Assembly: GCA_900548975.1 (NCBI GenBank)
Contig: URMS01000006.1
Location: 69,552 to 133,551 of the forward strand
Reading direction: 5' to 3'
DNA: 64,000 nucleotides
Source: an uncultured Porphyromonadaceae bacterium
GTDB taxonomy: Bacteria > Bacteroidota > Bacteroidia > Bacteroidales > Muribaculaceae
Of the stretch, positions 1-9,237 are shown piece by piece (position 1 is the first letter of the stretch; every line of letters starts with the position of its first letter). The notes under the pieces are model-generated. The model did no database searches and had not been told where the DNA came from. It worked only from the letters and a program-made list of their open reading frames with translations. Made by a program: the position numbers and the translations under genes.

Positions 1-2
1 AA

Positions 3-1493
3 GGCGGCATCAACGTGTTTGCCAACGGTACCAACACCGTGCCTCAGGGCGACGGCGACTACAGCGGCGCCTACAGCAACATCCGCCGCTGCAACCTCCT
101 GCTCGAAAACGCCGCCGGCTACGCCAACCAGGCCGAGATCGCGCAGTACATCGGCGAGGCATATTTCTTCCGCGCATGGAACTACTTCAACCTCATGCAG
201 AAGTTCGGCGACGTAATCATCGTAGACCACACTGTCGATGTCGACGACGCCCTTATGACCGCCAAACGCAATGACCGCTCCGAAGTCACCGACTTCATCA
301 TCGCCGACCTCCGCAAGGCCTGCGAGCTTATGAAATCGACCTCCGACCTTCCCGAAGGCCGTGTGGGCGTCGAAGGTGCCTATGCCTTCATGGCCCGTGT
401 GGCTCTCTTCGAGGGCACATGGCAGAAATTCCGCTCCAATACCGCCCGCGGCAAGGAACTCTGCGGCATAGCCGCCGACGCCGCCGACGAGGTAATCAAA
501 TCGGGCAAATTCGAGCTTTTCGCTCCCGCCATCCTCGGCGACTCCGCTCAGAAGTATATGTTCATCCTCGAGAACGTGCAGTGCAACCCCGCCGGTCTGC
601 AGAAAGATGCCAACAAGGAGTATATCATCAAGCGCTGCTACGATCCCACTCTCAAGGTAATAGGCCGCAACCTCAACACCGAAATCCTGGCCAACGCCCA
701 GTATGTCAGCTCCAAGTTCGCCGACATGTATCTGTGCCAGGACGGTCTGCCTATCGAGAAATCGAAGCTTTTCCAGGGCTATGAGACCGTGAAGAGCGAA
801 TGGCAGAACCGCGACAACCGCATGCGCTACACCCTCATGCGACCCGGCGACTCGTTCTGGACCATCTCCGAGAAAGGCAGCCGCCTCGACTGGAGCGGCA
901 GCGCCGAAGAACTCGCCCATGCAGCCTACACCAACTTCCTGCCCAACTGGGGCAGCGGTTACTTCCCCCAGAAGTGGGCTACCGAACGCCAGCTCGGCGA
1001 CGACAAGAACGGCAGCTACGACTGGCCCGCACTCCGCTACGCCGAGGTGCTCCTGACCTATGCCGAGGCCGTGTACGAACGCGACGATGAGATCAGCGAC
1101 GCCGACCTCAACAAGAGCCTCAACCTGGTTCGCCGCCGCGTGAACAAGAAAATGCCCGCTCTCACCAACGCCTTTGCCAGCGCCAACGGCCTGAGCATCC
1201 GCGAGGAAATACGCCGCGAACGCACCATCGAGTTCTTCCAGGAAGGTTTCCGCATCGACGATCTCCGTCGCTGGAAAACAGCCGAAATCGAGATGCCCAT
1301 GGACTTCACCGGCATCCGCCATACCGGCGAATGGCAGGTGCGGTGGGCTAAGCCCGGCGTTCCCACCGACAGCGAAGGCCATCTCATCATCGAGAGCGGA
1401 CGTGTATGGGCCGAGAAGAACTATCTTCATCCCCTGCCTGTCGATCAGCGTCAGCTCAACCCCAATCTCGGTCAGAATCCCGGATGGGAATAA
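3..1493 (+). CDS. SusD/RagB family outer-membrane glycan-binding lipoprotein, C-terminal part
   Basis: The reading frame is open at the window edge, so the N-terminus, with its signal and lipid-anchor cysteine, lies outside. The visible part carries typical SusD-family features: a TPR-like helix with EAYFFRAWNYFNLMQKFGDV near the start, a later helix LRYAEVLLTYAEAVYER, and the C-terminal block EEIRRERTIEFFQEGFR followed by DDLRRWKTAE. The end, with HPLPVDQRQLNPNLGQNPGWE-type residues, matches the usual SusD terminus. Such proteins sit on the cell surface and hand oligosaccharides to a SusC TonB-dependent transporter, which should lie just upstream of the window. The downstream lyase-like genes suggest a uronic-acid-rich substrate, which is inference. 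Family call is firm; the ligand is unknown. Confidence 0.93.
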   Translation, partial: GGINVFANGTNTVPQGDGDYSGAYSNIRRCNLLLENAAGYANQAEIAQYIGEAYFFRAWNYFNLMQKFGDVIIVDHTVDVDDALMTAKRNDRSEVTDFIIADLRKACELMKSTSDLPEGRVGVEGAYAFMARVALFEGTWQKFRSNTARGKELCGIAADAADEVIKSGKFELFAPAILGDSAQKYMFILENVQCNPAGLQKDANKEYIIKRCYDPTLKVIGRNLNTEILANAQYVSSKFADMYLCQDGLPIEKSKLFQGYETVKSEWQNRDNRMRYTLMRPGDSFWTISEKGSRLDWSGSAEELAHAAYTNFLPNWGSGYFPQKWATERQLGDDKNGSYDWPALRYAEVLLTYAEAVYERDDEISDADLNKSLNLVRRRVNKKMPALTNAFASANGLSIREEIRRERTIEFFQEGFRIDDLRRWKTAEIEMPMDFTGIRHTGEWQVRWAKPGVPTDSEGHLIIESGRVWAEKNYLHPLPVDQRQLNPNLGQNPGWE

Positions 1494-1554
1494 TGTCCGG
1501 ATTATGAATTGATAGTTCATGTCTCTGATTTAATTATTAATTAGATAGATTTCT

Positions 1555-2976
1555 ATGAAAAGCAAATATATATTGTTGACGGGTATGCTGGTTGCCGGGG
1601 CCGCTCTTGCCTCCTGCGACGACGACAAGCAGCTGACCCTCAACGCAGAGGAGGCCAAACTGCTCGAAACCATCACTTTCGACCTCACCGAGGAGCTGCC
1701 TCTGCCCGTGGGTATGGACACTACCATATCCTACACATACGGTCCTGCCGAGGTCGACGATCCGACCGTAGTATTCTCGTCGGACAACGAGGCCGTGGCC
1801 ACCGTCGATCAGAACGGTACCATCCGTGCCGTCAGCGTCGGCACCGCCATCATCTCGGCCCAGACCCCGCTCGGATTCCAGGTGTACAACGCCAACGCCT
1901 CGGTGCGTGTCAACGTCATTCCCGAGCTCATCAAAGTGAGCAGCATCGATATCACCAACACCACCCCCGCCGGTGAGGACGGTCTTATCTATGTGACCGA
2001 CGAACTTCAGCTCGCCGCCACCGTCGGTCCTGAAGATGCAACCGACAAGCGTCTTGTATGGAGCAGCGCCGACGAAAGCATCGCCACCGTCGACCAGACC
2101 GGCAAGGTGCTCTGCGTCAAGGAAGGCGAAGCCAAAATCTACGCCACATCGACCGACCGCGGCGGTGTGCGCGGCGAATATGCCTTCACCATCAACAAAT
2201 ACATCGCCGCCACCGGCATTTCCATCAAGCCTCTCGACGGTCCGGTATGCATAAGCTACGGCGCATTCAACCTCGAGGCTACCTACGAGCCCACAGGCGC
2301 TACCGTCGGCTCTGTCGTATGGTCGTCCGACAACGAGGCCATCGCTACCGTTCACCGCGGCACCGTGACACCTCACGGCTTCGGTACCTGCAACATCACC
2401 GCTACCTGCGCCGAAAACGGTGCGAGCGCCAACGTACAGATAACAGTAGAACCCGGTTTCTACGTATGGGATGCCGAGACCGGCTATCCCGGCTGGATCT
2501 CCAATAACGAGAAACCCGAAATCATCGACGGCAAATGGCGCCTGACAATCAATCCTCCGGCTCCCGGCGGCAAGTGGCGCCGCGACATCAAGATCGACTG
2601 CTCGGCCAATAATCCTTTCGAAATGCGCATTAAGGACTATCCCGTATTCGCCCTGCGCATGACCAAGATCAACGGCGGCAACTCGACCGGCGACTTCGTC
2701 GACATCAATCTCGGCAACGCCTCCAACCCCAACCCGAAGAACGGTATCGATCTCGGCGACGGCACACAGCTGCTCATCTACAACCTTGCCACACGTCCCA
2801 ACTATGTGAATGCCTCGCAGCTTCTCTTCCGTGTGTTCCAGGTGAAGATAGCCGATATCCCCTACGACGCCATCTCGGTGGACAAACCCTACTATGAGGT
2901 ATACTGGCTCCGCACCTTCAAGACCGAAGCCGACGCCCAGGAGTTTGCACGCGAACAGGTTGCCCGCGGCGAATAA
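1555..2976 (+). CDS. Surface lipoprotein with bacterial Ig-like (Big_2) repeats
   Basis: The protein has 473 residues. The N-terminus has a lipoprotein signal ending LASCDDD, so the mature protein should be anchored at Cys20 and probably surface exposed, because acidic residues follow the cysteine. Three Big_2-like repeats follow (roughly residues 60-125, 128-213 and 216-300), recognisable by repeated motifs such as SSDNEAVATVDQNGTI, SSADESIATVDQTGKV and SSDNEAIATV. The last 170 residues form a separate beta-rich domain (YVWDAETGYPGW at its start) that I do not assign. It follows the SusD gene by about 60 bases and precedes lyase genes, the usual place for a surface glycan-binding protein (SusE/SGBP-like role). 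Binding function is inference from position and architecture. Confidence 0.85.
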   Translation: MKSKYILLTGMLVAGAALASCDDDKQLTLNAEEAKLLETITFDLTEELPLPVGMDTTISYTYGPAEVDDPTVVFSSDNEAVATVDQNGTIRAVSVGTAIISAQTPLGFQVYNANASVRVNVIPELIKVSSIDITNTTPAGEDGLIYVTDELQLAATVGPEDATDKRLVWSSADESIATVDQTGKVLCVKEGEAKIYATSTDRGGVRGEYAFTINKYIAATGISIKPLDGPVCISYGAFNLEATYEPTGATVGSVVWSSDNEAIATVHRGTVTPHGFGTCNITATCAENGASANVQITVEPGFYVWDAETGYPGWISNNEKPEIIDGKWRLTINPPAPGGKWRRDIKIDCSANNPFEMRIKDYPVFALRMTKINGGNSTGDFVDINLGNASNPNPKNGIDLGDGTQLLIYNLATRPNYVNASQLLFRVFQVKIADIPYDAISVDKPYYEVYWLRTFKTEADAQEFAREQVARGE

Positions 2977-3007
2977 TAAGTTTATTTAAGTCGAAAAAGT
3001 CAATAAA

Positions 3008-3070
3008 GTTAAGATAATGGTTTCTCCGGAAACCTTATCGTGAAGAAACCATTATCTTAACTCTTTTCAA
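3008..3070 (+). terminator. Long hairpin between PUL genes, probable terminator or mRNA-stabilising stem
   Basis: Positions 3008-3025 and 3044-3061 form a perfect 18-bp inverted repeat around an 18-base loop, followed by TCTTTTC. A second, mutually exclusive hairpin (GGTTTC at 3019-3024 with GAAACC at 3029-3034) lies inside the left arm and loop. The structure separates the Big-domain lipoprotein gene from the lyase gene. The U-tract is weak, so a processing or stability role is also possible. Confidence 0.55.
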
Positions 3071-3111
3071 CTTAATACTCTTTCAACACAAACTACACAA
3101 TCACACAGAAA

Positions 3112-4506
3112 ATGAAAAAGTTTTTTTCGATAATAATGGCCGGTGTGGCTATGCTCGGTGCAAGCGCATGCTGCGAGATCGAGGACGGTTTCACCGACAT
3201 CGACAGCTGGGAGCGTCCTCTGCCCACCTACGATGCCAAGGTCTACACCATCAGGCATCAGGGTCTGCTTCACTCCGACGAGGATATAGCCTATACCCGC
3301 GCGCATCTGGGCCAGCAGCCCTGGAGCGATGCTTACCAGAAACTGCTCACCAGCGGATACTGCAATGTCAACTATAAGGCCAGCCCCGTGAAATATCTTG
3401 CACGTCTCGATGCCGGCAACTGGGGCGACGGCGGCGGCCGATGGGATGACGCCGGCCTGCGCGACGAGTTCTATCCCGGTATCCACAATAACTACACCAA
3501 TTTCTTCCGCGACTGCGCGGCCGCATATCAGCTCGGCCTCAAATGGCGTCTTTCCGACGACAACCAGGCTGCCGAGACCGCTATCCAGATAATCAAGGAC
3601 TGGGCCGAGGTCAACCAGGGCATCCTCCTGGGCCGCAATAAGTGGAAAGACGATGTGATCGACTCCAACGAGTATCTGATCATGTTCCAGATACACCAGA
3701 TTGCCTGCGCCGTCGAACTGGTGCGCAACTACAACAACTGGGGTTCCACCGAGGAGTTCACCAAGGCTGTAGCATGGCTCAAGACCTATTTCGCACCCTT
3801 CTGCTCGCGTTTCATAGCCATGAACAACACCGACCACTGGTGGATGAACTGGGACCTGGCATCGATGACAGCTCTTCTGTCGATAGGCATCGTGGCCGAC
3901 GACCAGGACATGATCAACGAGGCTATCCTCCACTTCAAGCAGGGCGAAGGCCCCGGCTGCATAATGCGCAAGGGCGTTATCACCATGGAGGAAGACCCCT
4001 CGGGCACAGGCGAGATGCTTGCACAGGGCAACGAAGCCGGCCGCGACCAGGGTCACAACACCCTCTGCGCCGTAATGGTGGGCACATTCTGCCAGATGGC
4101 GCTCAATATCGGCGAGGACCTCTTCGCGTTCGAGAACCACCGCGCCATTGCGTTCGCCCAGTATGTGGCCAAATACAACATGGTGCGCCCCGAAATCGGC
4201 AGCAACTACGACACCGGTTCGCTCACCAGCGCTTCGTTCAAATATGCCGAGAACACCCTTCCCTTCAAGGAGTACACCTACAACGGCGGCACCATGACAG
4301 CCATATCGGCTGCCGGCCGCGGCACGGTGCGCCCCGGATGGGACATCTGGGCCGGCTACTGCAAGTCGCACGGCGTCAAGGCCACCTACATTCAGGAAAT
4401 GGCCGACCTCTTCCGCCCCGACGGCGGTGGCGGCCACTACGGCGGCAACTCGGGCGGCTTCGATCAGCTTGGCTTCTCGACTCTTATGCATCACCGCGCC
4501 GAGTAA
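3112..4506 (+). CDS. Alginate-lyase-superfamily (PL38-like) lipoprotein
   Basis: The protein has 464 residues. The signal peptide MKKFFSIIMAGVAMLGASAC ends in a lipobox-like Cys20. The rest is a helical toroid typical of the alginate lyase superfamily: SDEDIAYTRAHL near the start, an aromatic-rich NNTDHWWMNWDLASMT around residue 240 that is expected to line the cleft, and a conserved HNTLC segment near residue 310. Such enzymes cleave uronic-acid polymers by beta-elimination. The length and sequence feel resemble PL38, but the family number is tentative and no catalytic residues were verified. It lies between a SusD/Big-domain pair and a GH28-like and heparinase-like pair, which supports a uronate-containing polysaccharide as the target. 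Confidence 0.75.
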   Translation: MKKFFSIIMAGVAMLGASACCEIEDGFTDIDSWERPLPTYDAKVYTIRHQGLLHSDEDIAYTRAHLGQQPWSDAYQKLLTSGYCNVNYKASPVKYLARLDAGNWGDGGGRWDDAGLRDEFYPGIHNNYTNFFRDCAAAYQLGLKWRLSDDNQAAETAIQIIKDWAEVNQGILLGRNKWKDDVIDSNEYLIMFQIHQIACAVELVRNYNNWGSTEEFTKAVAWLKTYFAPFCSRFIAMNNTDHWWMNWDLASMTALLSIGIVADDQDMINEAILHFKQGEGPGCIMRKGVITMEEDPSGTGEMLAQGNEAGRDQGHNTLCAVMVGTFCQMALNIGEDLFAFENHRAIAFAQYVAKYNMVRPEIGSNYDTGSLTSASFKYAENTLPFKEYTYNGGTMTAISAAGRGTVRPGWDIWAGYCKSHGVKATYIQEMADLFRPDGGGGHYGGNSGGFDQLGFSTLMHHRAE

Positions 4507-4528
4507 TTGAAAAATATTCGCTAACTTT

Positions 4529-4568
4529 ACGGCTCCCGGGCCCCACGTGCGTCGGGAGCCGTTTCTAT
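4529..4568 (+). terminator. Rho-independent terminator after the lyase gene
   Basis: ACGGCTCCCG (4529-4538) pairs with CGGGAGCCGT (4553-4562), a perfect 10-bp GC-rich stem, followed by TTTCTAT. It lies 22 bases after the lyase stop codon and directly before the GH28-like gene, so the two downstream enzymes may depend on readthrough or their own promoter. Confidence 0.7.
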
Positions 4569-4578
4569 AACCCGATCA

Positions 4579-6033
4579 ATGAAACACACCATTGCATCTA
4601 TACTTGCTCTTAGCGCCGCCATGAGCGCGGCCGCCACCGTGGTCACCTATCCGGCAGGCGATGGCGTCGAGACTCTTGCCGATTTCACCGTCGCCGTGCG
4701 GCAGGGCGGGGGAGAATGGCTGCCTGTGGCCGTATATCCTGTGAAGGTCGACGAGGTGCGGGGCACGAAGCACTGCGTAGAGACGGCCTCGATGGCCTAT
4801 TTCGATTTCGACGGCACTGTCGAGGTGTCGGTGACGTACAATAAGGGAGCTGTCGACAGCGCCCGCGTGCGGCCTCTTTCCTATAAGATCATGCCTCAGG
4901 TGAGCGGCGAGACCCTCACCTTCACACTGTCGCAGCCGTCGAATCTGTCGGTAGAGGTCAACGGCGACATTTTCCATAATCTGCATCTCTTCGCCAACCC
5001 GCTCGACACTCACCGTCCTACAGCCAAAGAGATAAAGAAAGCAGGCCGTAAAGGCTCTAAACTGCTTTATTACGGCCCCGGCGTGCATCAGTTGCCCGGC
5101 GATACGCTGCGCGTGGAGTCGGGGCAGACCGTGTATGTCGACGGCGGTGCGCGCGTCTACGGCAGTTTCATCGCCGAGGGCGTGAACGACGTACGTTTCT
5201 ACGGCCGCGGCGAGGTTCACCCCAAGGGCCGCGGTGCGGGTATACATGTCAACCGTTCGCGCAATATCGATGCCGAAGGTCTTGTCATGACTCAGCTTCC
5301 TGTCGGCGGCAGCGATTCGGTTACGGTTACCAACGTCAAGGCTATCAGCTACTATGGCTGGGGCGACGGCATGAATGTGTTTGCCAGCGACAATGTGCAT
5401 TACGACCGCGTGTTCTGCCGCAACAGCGACGACTGCAACACTGTCTATGCCACCCGCAAGGGTTTTGTGGGCGGTTGCCGGAATATAGTCATGGAGAATT
5501 CGACTCTGTGGGCCGACGTGGCGCATCCGATAATGATAGGCCTGCACGGCGTCGCCACCGAGATAGGACCCGACGCTCCCGCCGATACGATTCAGAATCT
5601 TCTCTACCGCAATATCGATATTCTCGACCATGCGGAGCGGCAACTCGACTATCAGGGCTGCTTCGGCATAAGCTGCGGCGACAACAATGTGGTGCGCGAT
5701 ATCGTGTTCGATAATATCCGGGTGGAGGATTTCCGTCAGGGTCAGCTCTTTAACATCCGCATATTCTTCAATAAAAAGTACTGCGCCGCACCCGGCACGG
5801 TGGTGGAGAACGTGCTGTTCAGAGACATCGACTACCGTGGCCGCAACAGCGAGCTTTCCATCATTTCCGGCTACGACGACAGCCGCAAGGTATGCGGCAT
5901 CACTTTCGAAAACCTCACCATCAACGGTGTGAAAATCAGCGATAATATGCCCGGTAAGCCCGGATGGTACAAAACCGGCGACATGGCCCGCATATATATC
6001 GGCGAACACACCGAAAACATAGTATTCAAATGA
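4579..6033 (+). CDS. Secreted right-handed beta-helix glycoside hydrolase, GH28-like
   Basis: The protein has 484 residues with a cleavable signal (MKHTIASILALSAAMSAAAT). The central region is a parallel beta-helix. The segment WGDGMNVF, then NSDDCNTVYATRKG, then AHPIMIGLHG (about residues 255-325) lines up in order with the catalytic stretches of GH28 polygalacturonases (NTD, DD, GHG), but each is diverged: the histidine-glycine motif is not classical. A glycan-active beta-helix enzyme is well supported. Polygalacturonase activity itself is not, and a related hydrolase acting on uronic or deoxy sugars is possible. Its stop codon overlaps the start of the next gene by ATGA, so the two are translationally coupled. 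Confidence 0.75.
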   Translation: MKHTIASILALSAAMSAAATVVTYPAGDGVETLADFTVAVRQGGGEWLPVAVYPVKVDEVRGTKHCVETASMAYFDFDGTVEVSVTYNKGAVDSARVRPLSYKIMPQVSGETLTFTLSQPSNLSVEVNGDIFHNLHLFANPLDTHRPTAKEIKKAGRKGSKLLYYGPGVHQLPGDTLRVESGQTVYVDGGARVYGSFIAEGVNDVRFYGRGEVHPKGRGAGIHVNRSRNIDAEGLVMTQLPVGGSDSVTVTNVKAISYYGWGDGMNVFASDNVHYDRVFCRNSDDCNTVYATRKGFVGGCRNIVMENSTLWADVAHPIMIGLHGVATEIGPDAPADTIQNLLYRNIDILDHAERQLDYQGCFGISCGDNNVVRDIVFDNIRVEDFRQGQLFNIRIFFNKKYCAAPGTVVENVLFRDIDYRGRNSELSIISGYDDSRKVCGITFENLTINGVKISDNMPGKPGWYKTGDMARIYIGEHTENIVFK

Positions 6034-8291
6034 AACGGTTCTTTCTGACTCTCACCGCCGCTGCAGTGCTTGCGCTGAGTGCCTGCGCTGCCATAAAGCA
6101 TCCGTCGCTGCTCTTTACGCCCACGCGTGTCGAGGCGGCCAAAAAGGCAATCTCCACCGACACGGCAATGGCCGCCGCATGGCAGAAAATCCTTGCCGAG
6201 GCCGATGCCCAGCTTCAGAAGGGCGATGTCCGCAAACTCGAATATCCCGCCCTGGCCTATCAGATGACGGGCGACAGGAAGTATTCCGATAAAATACGCG
6301 AGGTTCTCGGCAAGACCGCCAAGGTGAAGAGCTGGGCCAACAGCGAGATGATGGCGCGCACGCCGGCATGGCGAAGCGAGCTGCAGATGGCTCACCGCGC
6401 GTTTCAGCTCGCACTGGCCTACGACGCCGTCTATGCCGACATGACACCGGCCGAGCGCTCCTCCATAGCCCGCGGACTCTATAATCTGGCTGTGGAGCCT
6501 CTGCTCGGCGACTGGATAAGCGAGCCGACACGCATACACTCGCTCAACTCCATGGGCCACAACTGGTGGACCTCGTGCGTGAGCATGGGCGCCATTCTGG
6601 GCATGGCCATAGGCAATGAGGTGCCCGAGGCCGCCGTTGCAGCCGAGGCTGCCGTAGAGGCTTTGCCCGAATGGTTCGATTTCGCCGGCGATGTCATACA
6701 GAGCAAGCCCCGTACGTTCGACCGCGACGGCGGCATGTACGAGAGCATCAACTATGCAAGCTTCGGCATAACCGAGGCGCTGCTCCTGCGCATGGCGTGG
6801 CTCAACAGCCACCCCGGCGCCAAGCTCGAGGATATCCCGCAGATGGAGCAGCTCGCATCGTTCTTCAGCCACGTGGCCTATCCGCGCACCGGCATGCTCT
6901 ACAGCATTAATTTCGGCGACAGCCACAAGAATGTGACCGGCGAAAGCTCAATGCTGCTGGCCTATGCCATGGGCGCCGAAGACCCCGCCACACTGTGGTA
7001 TCTCGAACAGCTCGAACCCGGACAGCACCGCGAGGGCTTCCCGCTGCACTTCCCCATGGGCTTTCTCTATACTCCGCGCGGCAAAAGGGCTCCGGCGACC
7101 CCCGGGCTGCCGAAGTCGCACCTGTGGTCCGACTTCGGATGGGCTACCATGCGCGACAGCTGGGAGCCCGACGCCACCATGCTCGCCGTGAAGAGCGGCG
7201 CCACGTGGAATCACAGCCATGCCGATGCCAACTCGCTCATCCTCTTCTATAAGGGAGTGGATATAATCAAGGATGCGGGCAACTGCTCCTACGGCAAGCC
7301 CGAATACCGCAAGTATTTTTTCCAGAGCGAGGCTCACAATGTGGTGCGCTTCGACGGCGAGGGTCAGCCCACATTTCAGCAGTACCACGGCACGATGCTG
7401 CCCGGCTCGGTGAGCGGCCTTGTAGACGGCGGCGACATAAAGTATGTGCTCGCCGACGGTACCGGCCCCATGAGCCATGCGCTCAACCGCAACTTCCGCC
7501 ATTTCCTGTGGATCGGCAATGTCATTTTTGTGGTCGACGACCTCGGCAGTCACAAGCCGGGCCACTTCGAATGGCTGTGGCATCCGGGCGGCGAGGTGGT
7601 GAAGCGCGGCTTCGATCTGCACGTCACCAACGGACAGTCGTCGGTGGCCATCCGTCCGCTCTATCCGGCGCCGCTTGCCCCGAGCGGATATGTGCACGAT
7701 TATCCCGAGAACCTTTACTGGGAAGTGTATCAGGGCCCGACCGAGGATCTTTCGGGCACCGAGGAGTACTGGAGTTTCCACATGCCTCAGACTGTGGACC
7801 GTGTGAAGGCCGTCACAGCCATCATGCTCAAGGACAGCCCCGACCAAAAGACTCTGCCGCAGATAGAGCGTCGCGAGGGCAAGGACTGGATCGGCCTGCG
7901 CGTTACCGATAAGGGCCGCGTTACCGATCTGTATATCAATCAGCTTGCCGACGGCCGTCTCATGCACATGAATTCGTGGATAGAGGCCGACGGCTGGACC
8001 ACCGACGCCTATATGTTTGCCGTGTGCTATCCCGAAGGTACGAATCCGGCCGATGCCCGCGATATTTTCATCGGCCACGGCAGCTCGCTGCGTCGCGGCG
8101 ACGATGTCCGTTTCTCCTCGCTGTCGAAGCTCAATGTCGTGGCGCACGACAGCGGCGACGCTCTCGAGCTTTATGCCGCCGGGCAGCCCCGCATGAAATT
8201 CGGCTATAAGTCGCAGGCTCCGAAAGTGACTCTCAACGGTCAGCCGGCCAAGGCCGTCCGCAAAAACAAACTCCTGACCGTCAAGAACTGA
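6030..8291 (+). CDS. Heparinase II/III-family polysaccharide lyase
   Basis: I chose the ATG at 6030, which overlaps the previous stop (ATGA) and gives a lipoprotein-like or cleavable signal (MKRFFLTLTAAAVLALSAC). The protein has 753 residues. Residues about 30-330 form an alpha-toroid (HSLNSMGHNWWTSCVSMG in the cleft) and the rest is the beta-sandwich heparinase II/III-like domain, with WNHSHADANSLILFYKG holding the conserved His and Asn residues and YFFQSEAHNVVRFDG following. Known relatives (PL12, PL15, PL17, PL21) cleave uronic acid linkages in glycosaminoglycans or alginate. Substrate is not decided here. Together with the PL38-like and GH28-like enzymes it completes a polyuronide-degrading set. 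Confidence 0.85.
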   Translation: MKRFFLTLTAAAVLALSACAAIKHPSLLFTPTRVEAAKKAISTDTAMAAAWQKILAEADAQLQKGDVRKLEYPALAYQMTGDRKYSDKIREVLGKTAKVKSWANSEMMARTPAWRSELQMAHRAFQLALAYDAVYADMTPAERSSIARGLYNLAVEPLLGDWISEPTRIHSLNSMGHNWWTSCVSMGAILGMAIGNEVPEAAVAAEAAVEALPEWFDFAGDVIQSKPRTFDRDGGMYESINYASFGITEALLLRMAWLNSHPGAKLEDIPQMEQLASFFSHVAYPRTGMLYSINFGDSHKNVTGESSMLLAYAMGAEDPATLWYLEQLEPGQHREGFPLHFPMGFLYTPRGKRAPATPGLPKSHLWSDFGWATMRDSWEPDATMLAVKSGATWNHSHADANSLILFYKGVDIIKDAGNCSYGKPEYRKYFFQSEAHNVVRFDGEGQPTFQQYHGTMLPGSVSGLVDGGDIKYVLADGTGPMSHALNRNFRHFLWIGNVIFVVDDLGSHKPGHFEWLWHPGGEVVKRGFDLHVTNGQSSVAIRPLYPAPLAPSGYVHDYPENLYWEVYQGPTEDLSGTEEYWSFHMPQTVDRVKAVTAIMLKDSPDQKTLPQIERREGKDWIGLRVTDKGRVTDLYINQLADGRLMHMNSWIEADGWTTDAYMFAVCYPEGTNPADARDIFIGHGSSLRRGDDVRFSSLSKLNVVAHDSGDALELYAAGQPRMKFGYKSQAPKVTLNGQPAKAVRKNKLLTVKN

Positions 8292-8312
8292 CCCCTCCCC
8301 GCAATACACATC

Positions 8313-8346
8313 AATGGCGTGCCCGCTCCGAAGCAGACACGCCATT
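8313..8346. terminator. Hairpin between convergent genes
   Basis: AATGGCGTG (8313-8321) pairs with CACGCCATT (8338-8346), with outer ACACA/TGTGT pairing. It sits between the plus-strand lyase gene and the minus-strand chaperone gene. No clear T-tract follows on either side, so the terminator call is moderate. Confidence 0.4.
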
Positions 8347-8370
8347 GCCGTGTGTACCGGCCTTTGAAGT

Positions 8371-8784
8371 TCAGTCGACTTCGAAAGCGGTGGTTATTAT
8401 CTTGTGGAAGTATACCGGCGGTATCACCAGATCCTTCAAGGGGGTATCGGCTGCTTTTATGTATATCGCGCCTCTGAGCGAGCCGTAGTTGAGTGAGGCG
8501 AACTGTACCAGCGACATGGGGTCGAACAGTATATGGCCGTCTTCGCGGGTAACTTCTGCGACAGTTTCTTCCGATATCTCGAAATAACTTGTCATTACGG
8601 CTTTCATTATTACATCGTTGCCGTTGTTGACGGTAATAGTCATGGTATTTGCGAGCATGCGGTTTTCCTTGTCGTAGGCGAATCCGAGTTCTGTGCGCAG
8701 ATTCAGGCTCGAATCGTCGGCAATAGGGCCGTCGGCGAGGACGGCGAACTGCTCGAGGTCTATTTTCCGATATTTATACTGCAT
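8371..8784 (-). CDS. SecB-like chaperone, third gene of a TAC-type operon
   Basis: The protein has 137 residues. The sequence looks like the SecB superfamily fold: a beta-rich start (KYRKIDLEQFAVLADGP), LRTELGFAYDKENRML, a central strand pair MTITVNNGNDVIMKAVMTSYFEI, and a C-terminal helix region FDPMSLVQFASLNYGSLRGAIYIKA ending with VIPPVYFHKI, as in SecB-like proteins of about this length. Its start codon lies inside the end of the upstream XRE gene (11-base overlap), so translation is coupled. In known TAC systems a SecB-like chaperone protects the antitoxin from degradation. That role is inferred here from gene order. A general SecB is less likely, because the gene sits in an XRE operon. 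Confidence 0.72.
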   Translation of the reverse strand: MQYKYRKIDLEQFAVLADGPIADDSSLNLRTELGFAYDKENRMLANTMTITVNNGNDVIMKAVMTSYFEISEETVAEVTREDGHILFDPMSLVQFASLNYGSLRGAIYIKAADTPLKDLVIPPVYFHKIITTAFEVD

Positions 8785-9205
8785 AGTTCAATGAAAATAT
8801 GCTTGCGTAGTTGTCGCAAGCAGTTTTGCCACTATAGGTAAGGCTTTTTGCGGCCATCGATGTTTTGGATATCGGTTGAAACGGCGATTCCAATATCGTT
8901 TCATATGGCCTGCTGATGCTGACGATTTCAGTTCCGAGAGCTTCTTCTATTTTGTCGATTGTCTCGAGGGTGAGGTTTTCGGTGCCTCGGAGAAGTTTTG
9001 CGACGTATGGTGCCGATACGTCCATTTTTTCGGCGAATTGTTTCTGCGACATGCCGTTAGTGCGCAGATAGTAGTGGATGGCCAAAGCTACATCCTGCGA
9101 TTTTTTCAACCATCCCCGGTTCTTACGCCGTTCGCACGCTTTTTCGCGTGCGATTTTCTCCCGTGGTTGTGCCAGAGCTTTGAGTCTGTCTAAATCTAAA
9201 TTCAT
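8774..9205 (-). CDS. XRE-family HTH protein, probable antitoxin with C-terminal chaperone-addiction tail
   Basis: The protein has 143 residues. A basic N-terminus (LAQPREKIAREKACERRKNRG) precedes a helix-turn-helix of the Cro/CI type at about residues 50-92 (MSQKQFAEKMDVSAPYVAKL, then GTENLTLETIDKIEEALG). The last 40 residues are low in charge and rich in Ser, Thr, Ala, Tyr (SKTSMAAKSLTYSGKTAC, SIFSLNYAV). Chaperone-addicted antitoxins of TAC systems carry such an exposed extension, so I infer this is the segment recognised by the downstream SecB-like protein. It starts 32 bases after the upstream gene. As an HTH protein it probably represses its own promoter. Confidence 0.75.
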   Translation of the reverse strand: MNLDLDRLKALAQPREKIAREKACERRKNRGWLKKSQDVALAIHYYLRTNGMSQKQFAEKMDVSAPYVAKLLRGTENLTLETIDKIEEALGTEIVSISRPYETILESPFQPISKTSMAAKSLTYSGKTACDNYASIFSLNYAV

Positions 9206-9237
9206 GGGTTCTGTGACCTCTGTATGTATATATGTAT

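Noticed and set aside
3067..4494. Long minus-strand frame opposite the alginate-lyase-like gene
   Set aside because: Shadow of a real plus-strand gene with a signal peptide and family motifs; the antisense protein resembles nothing.
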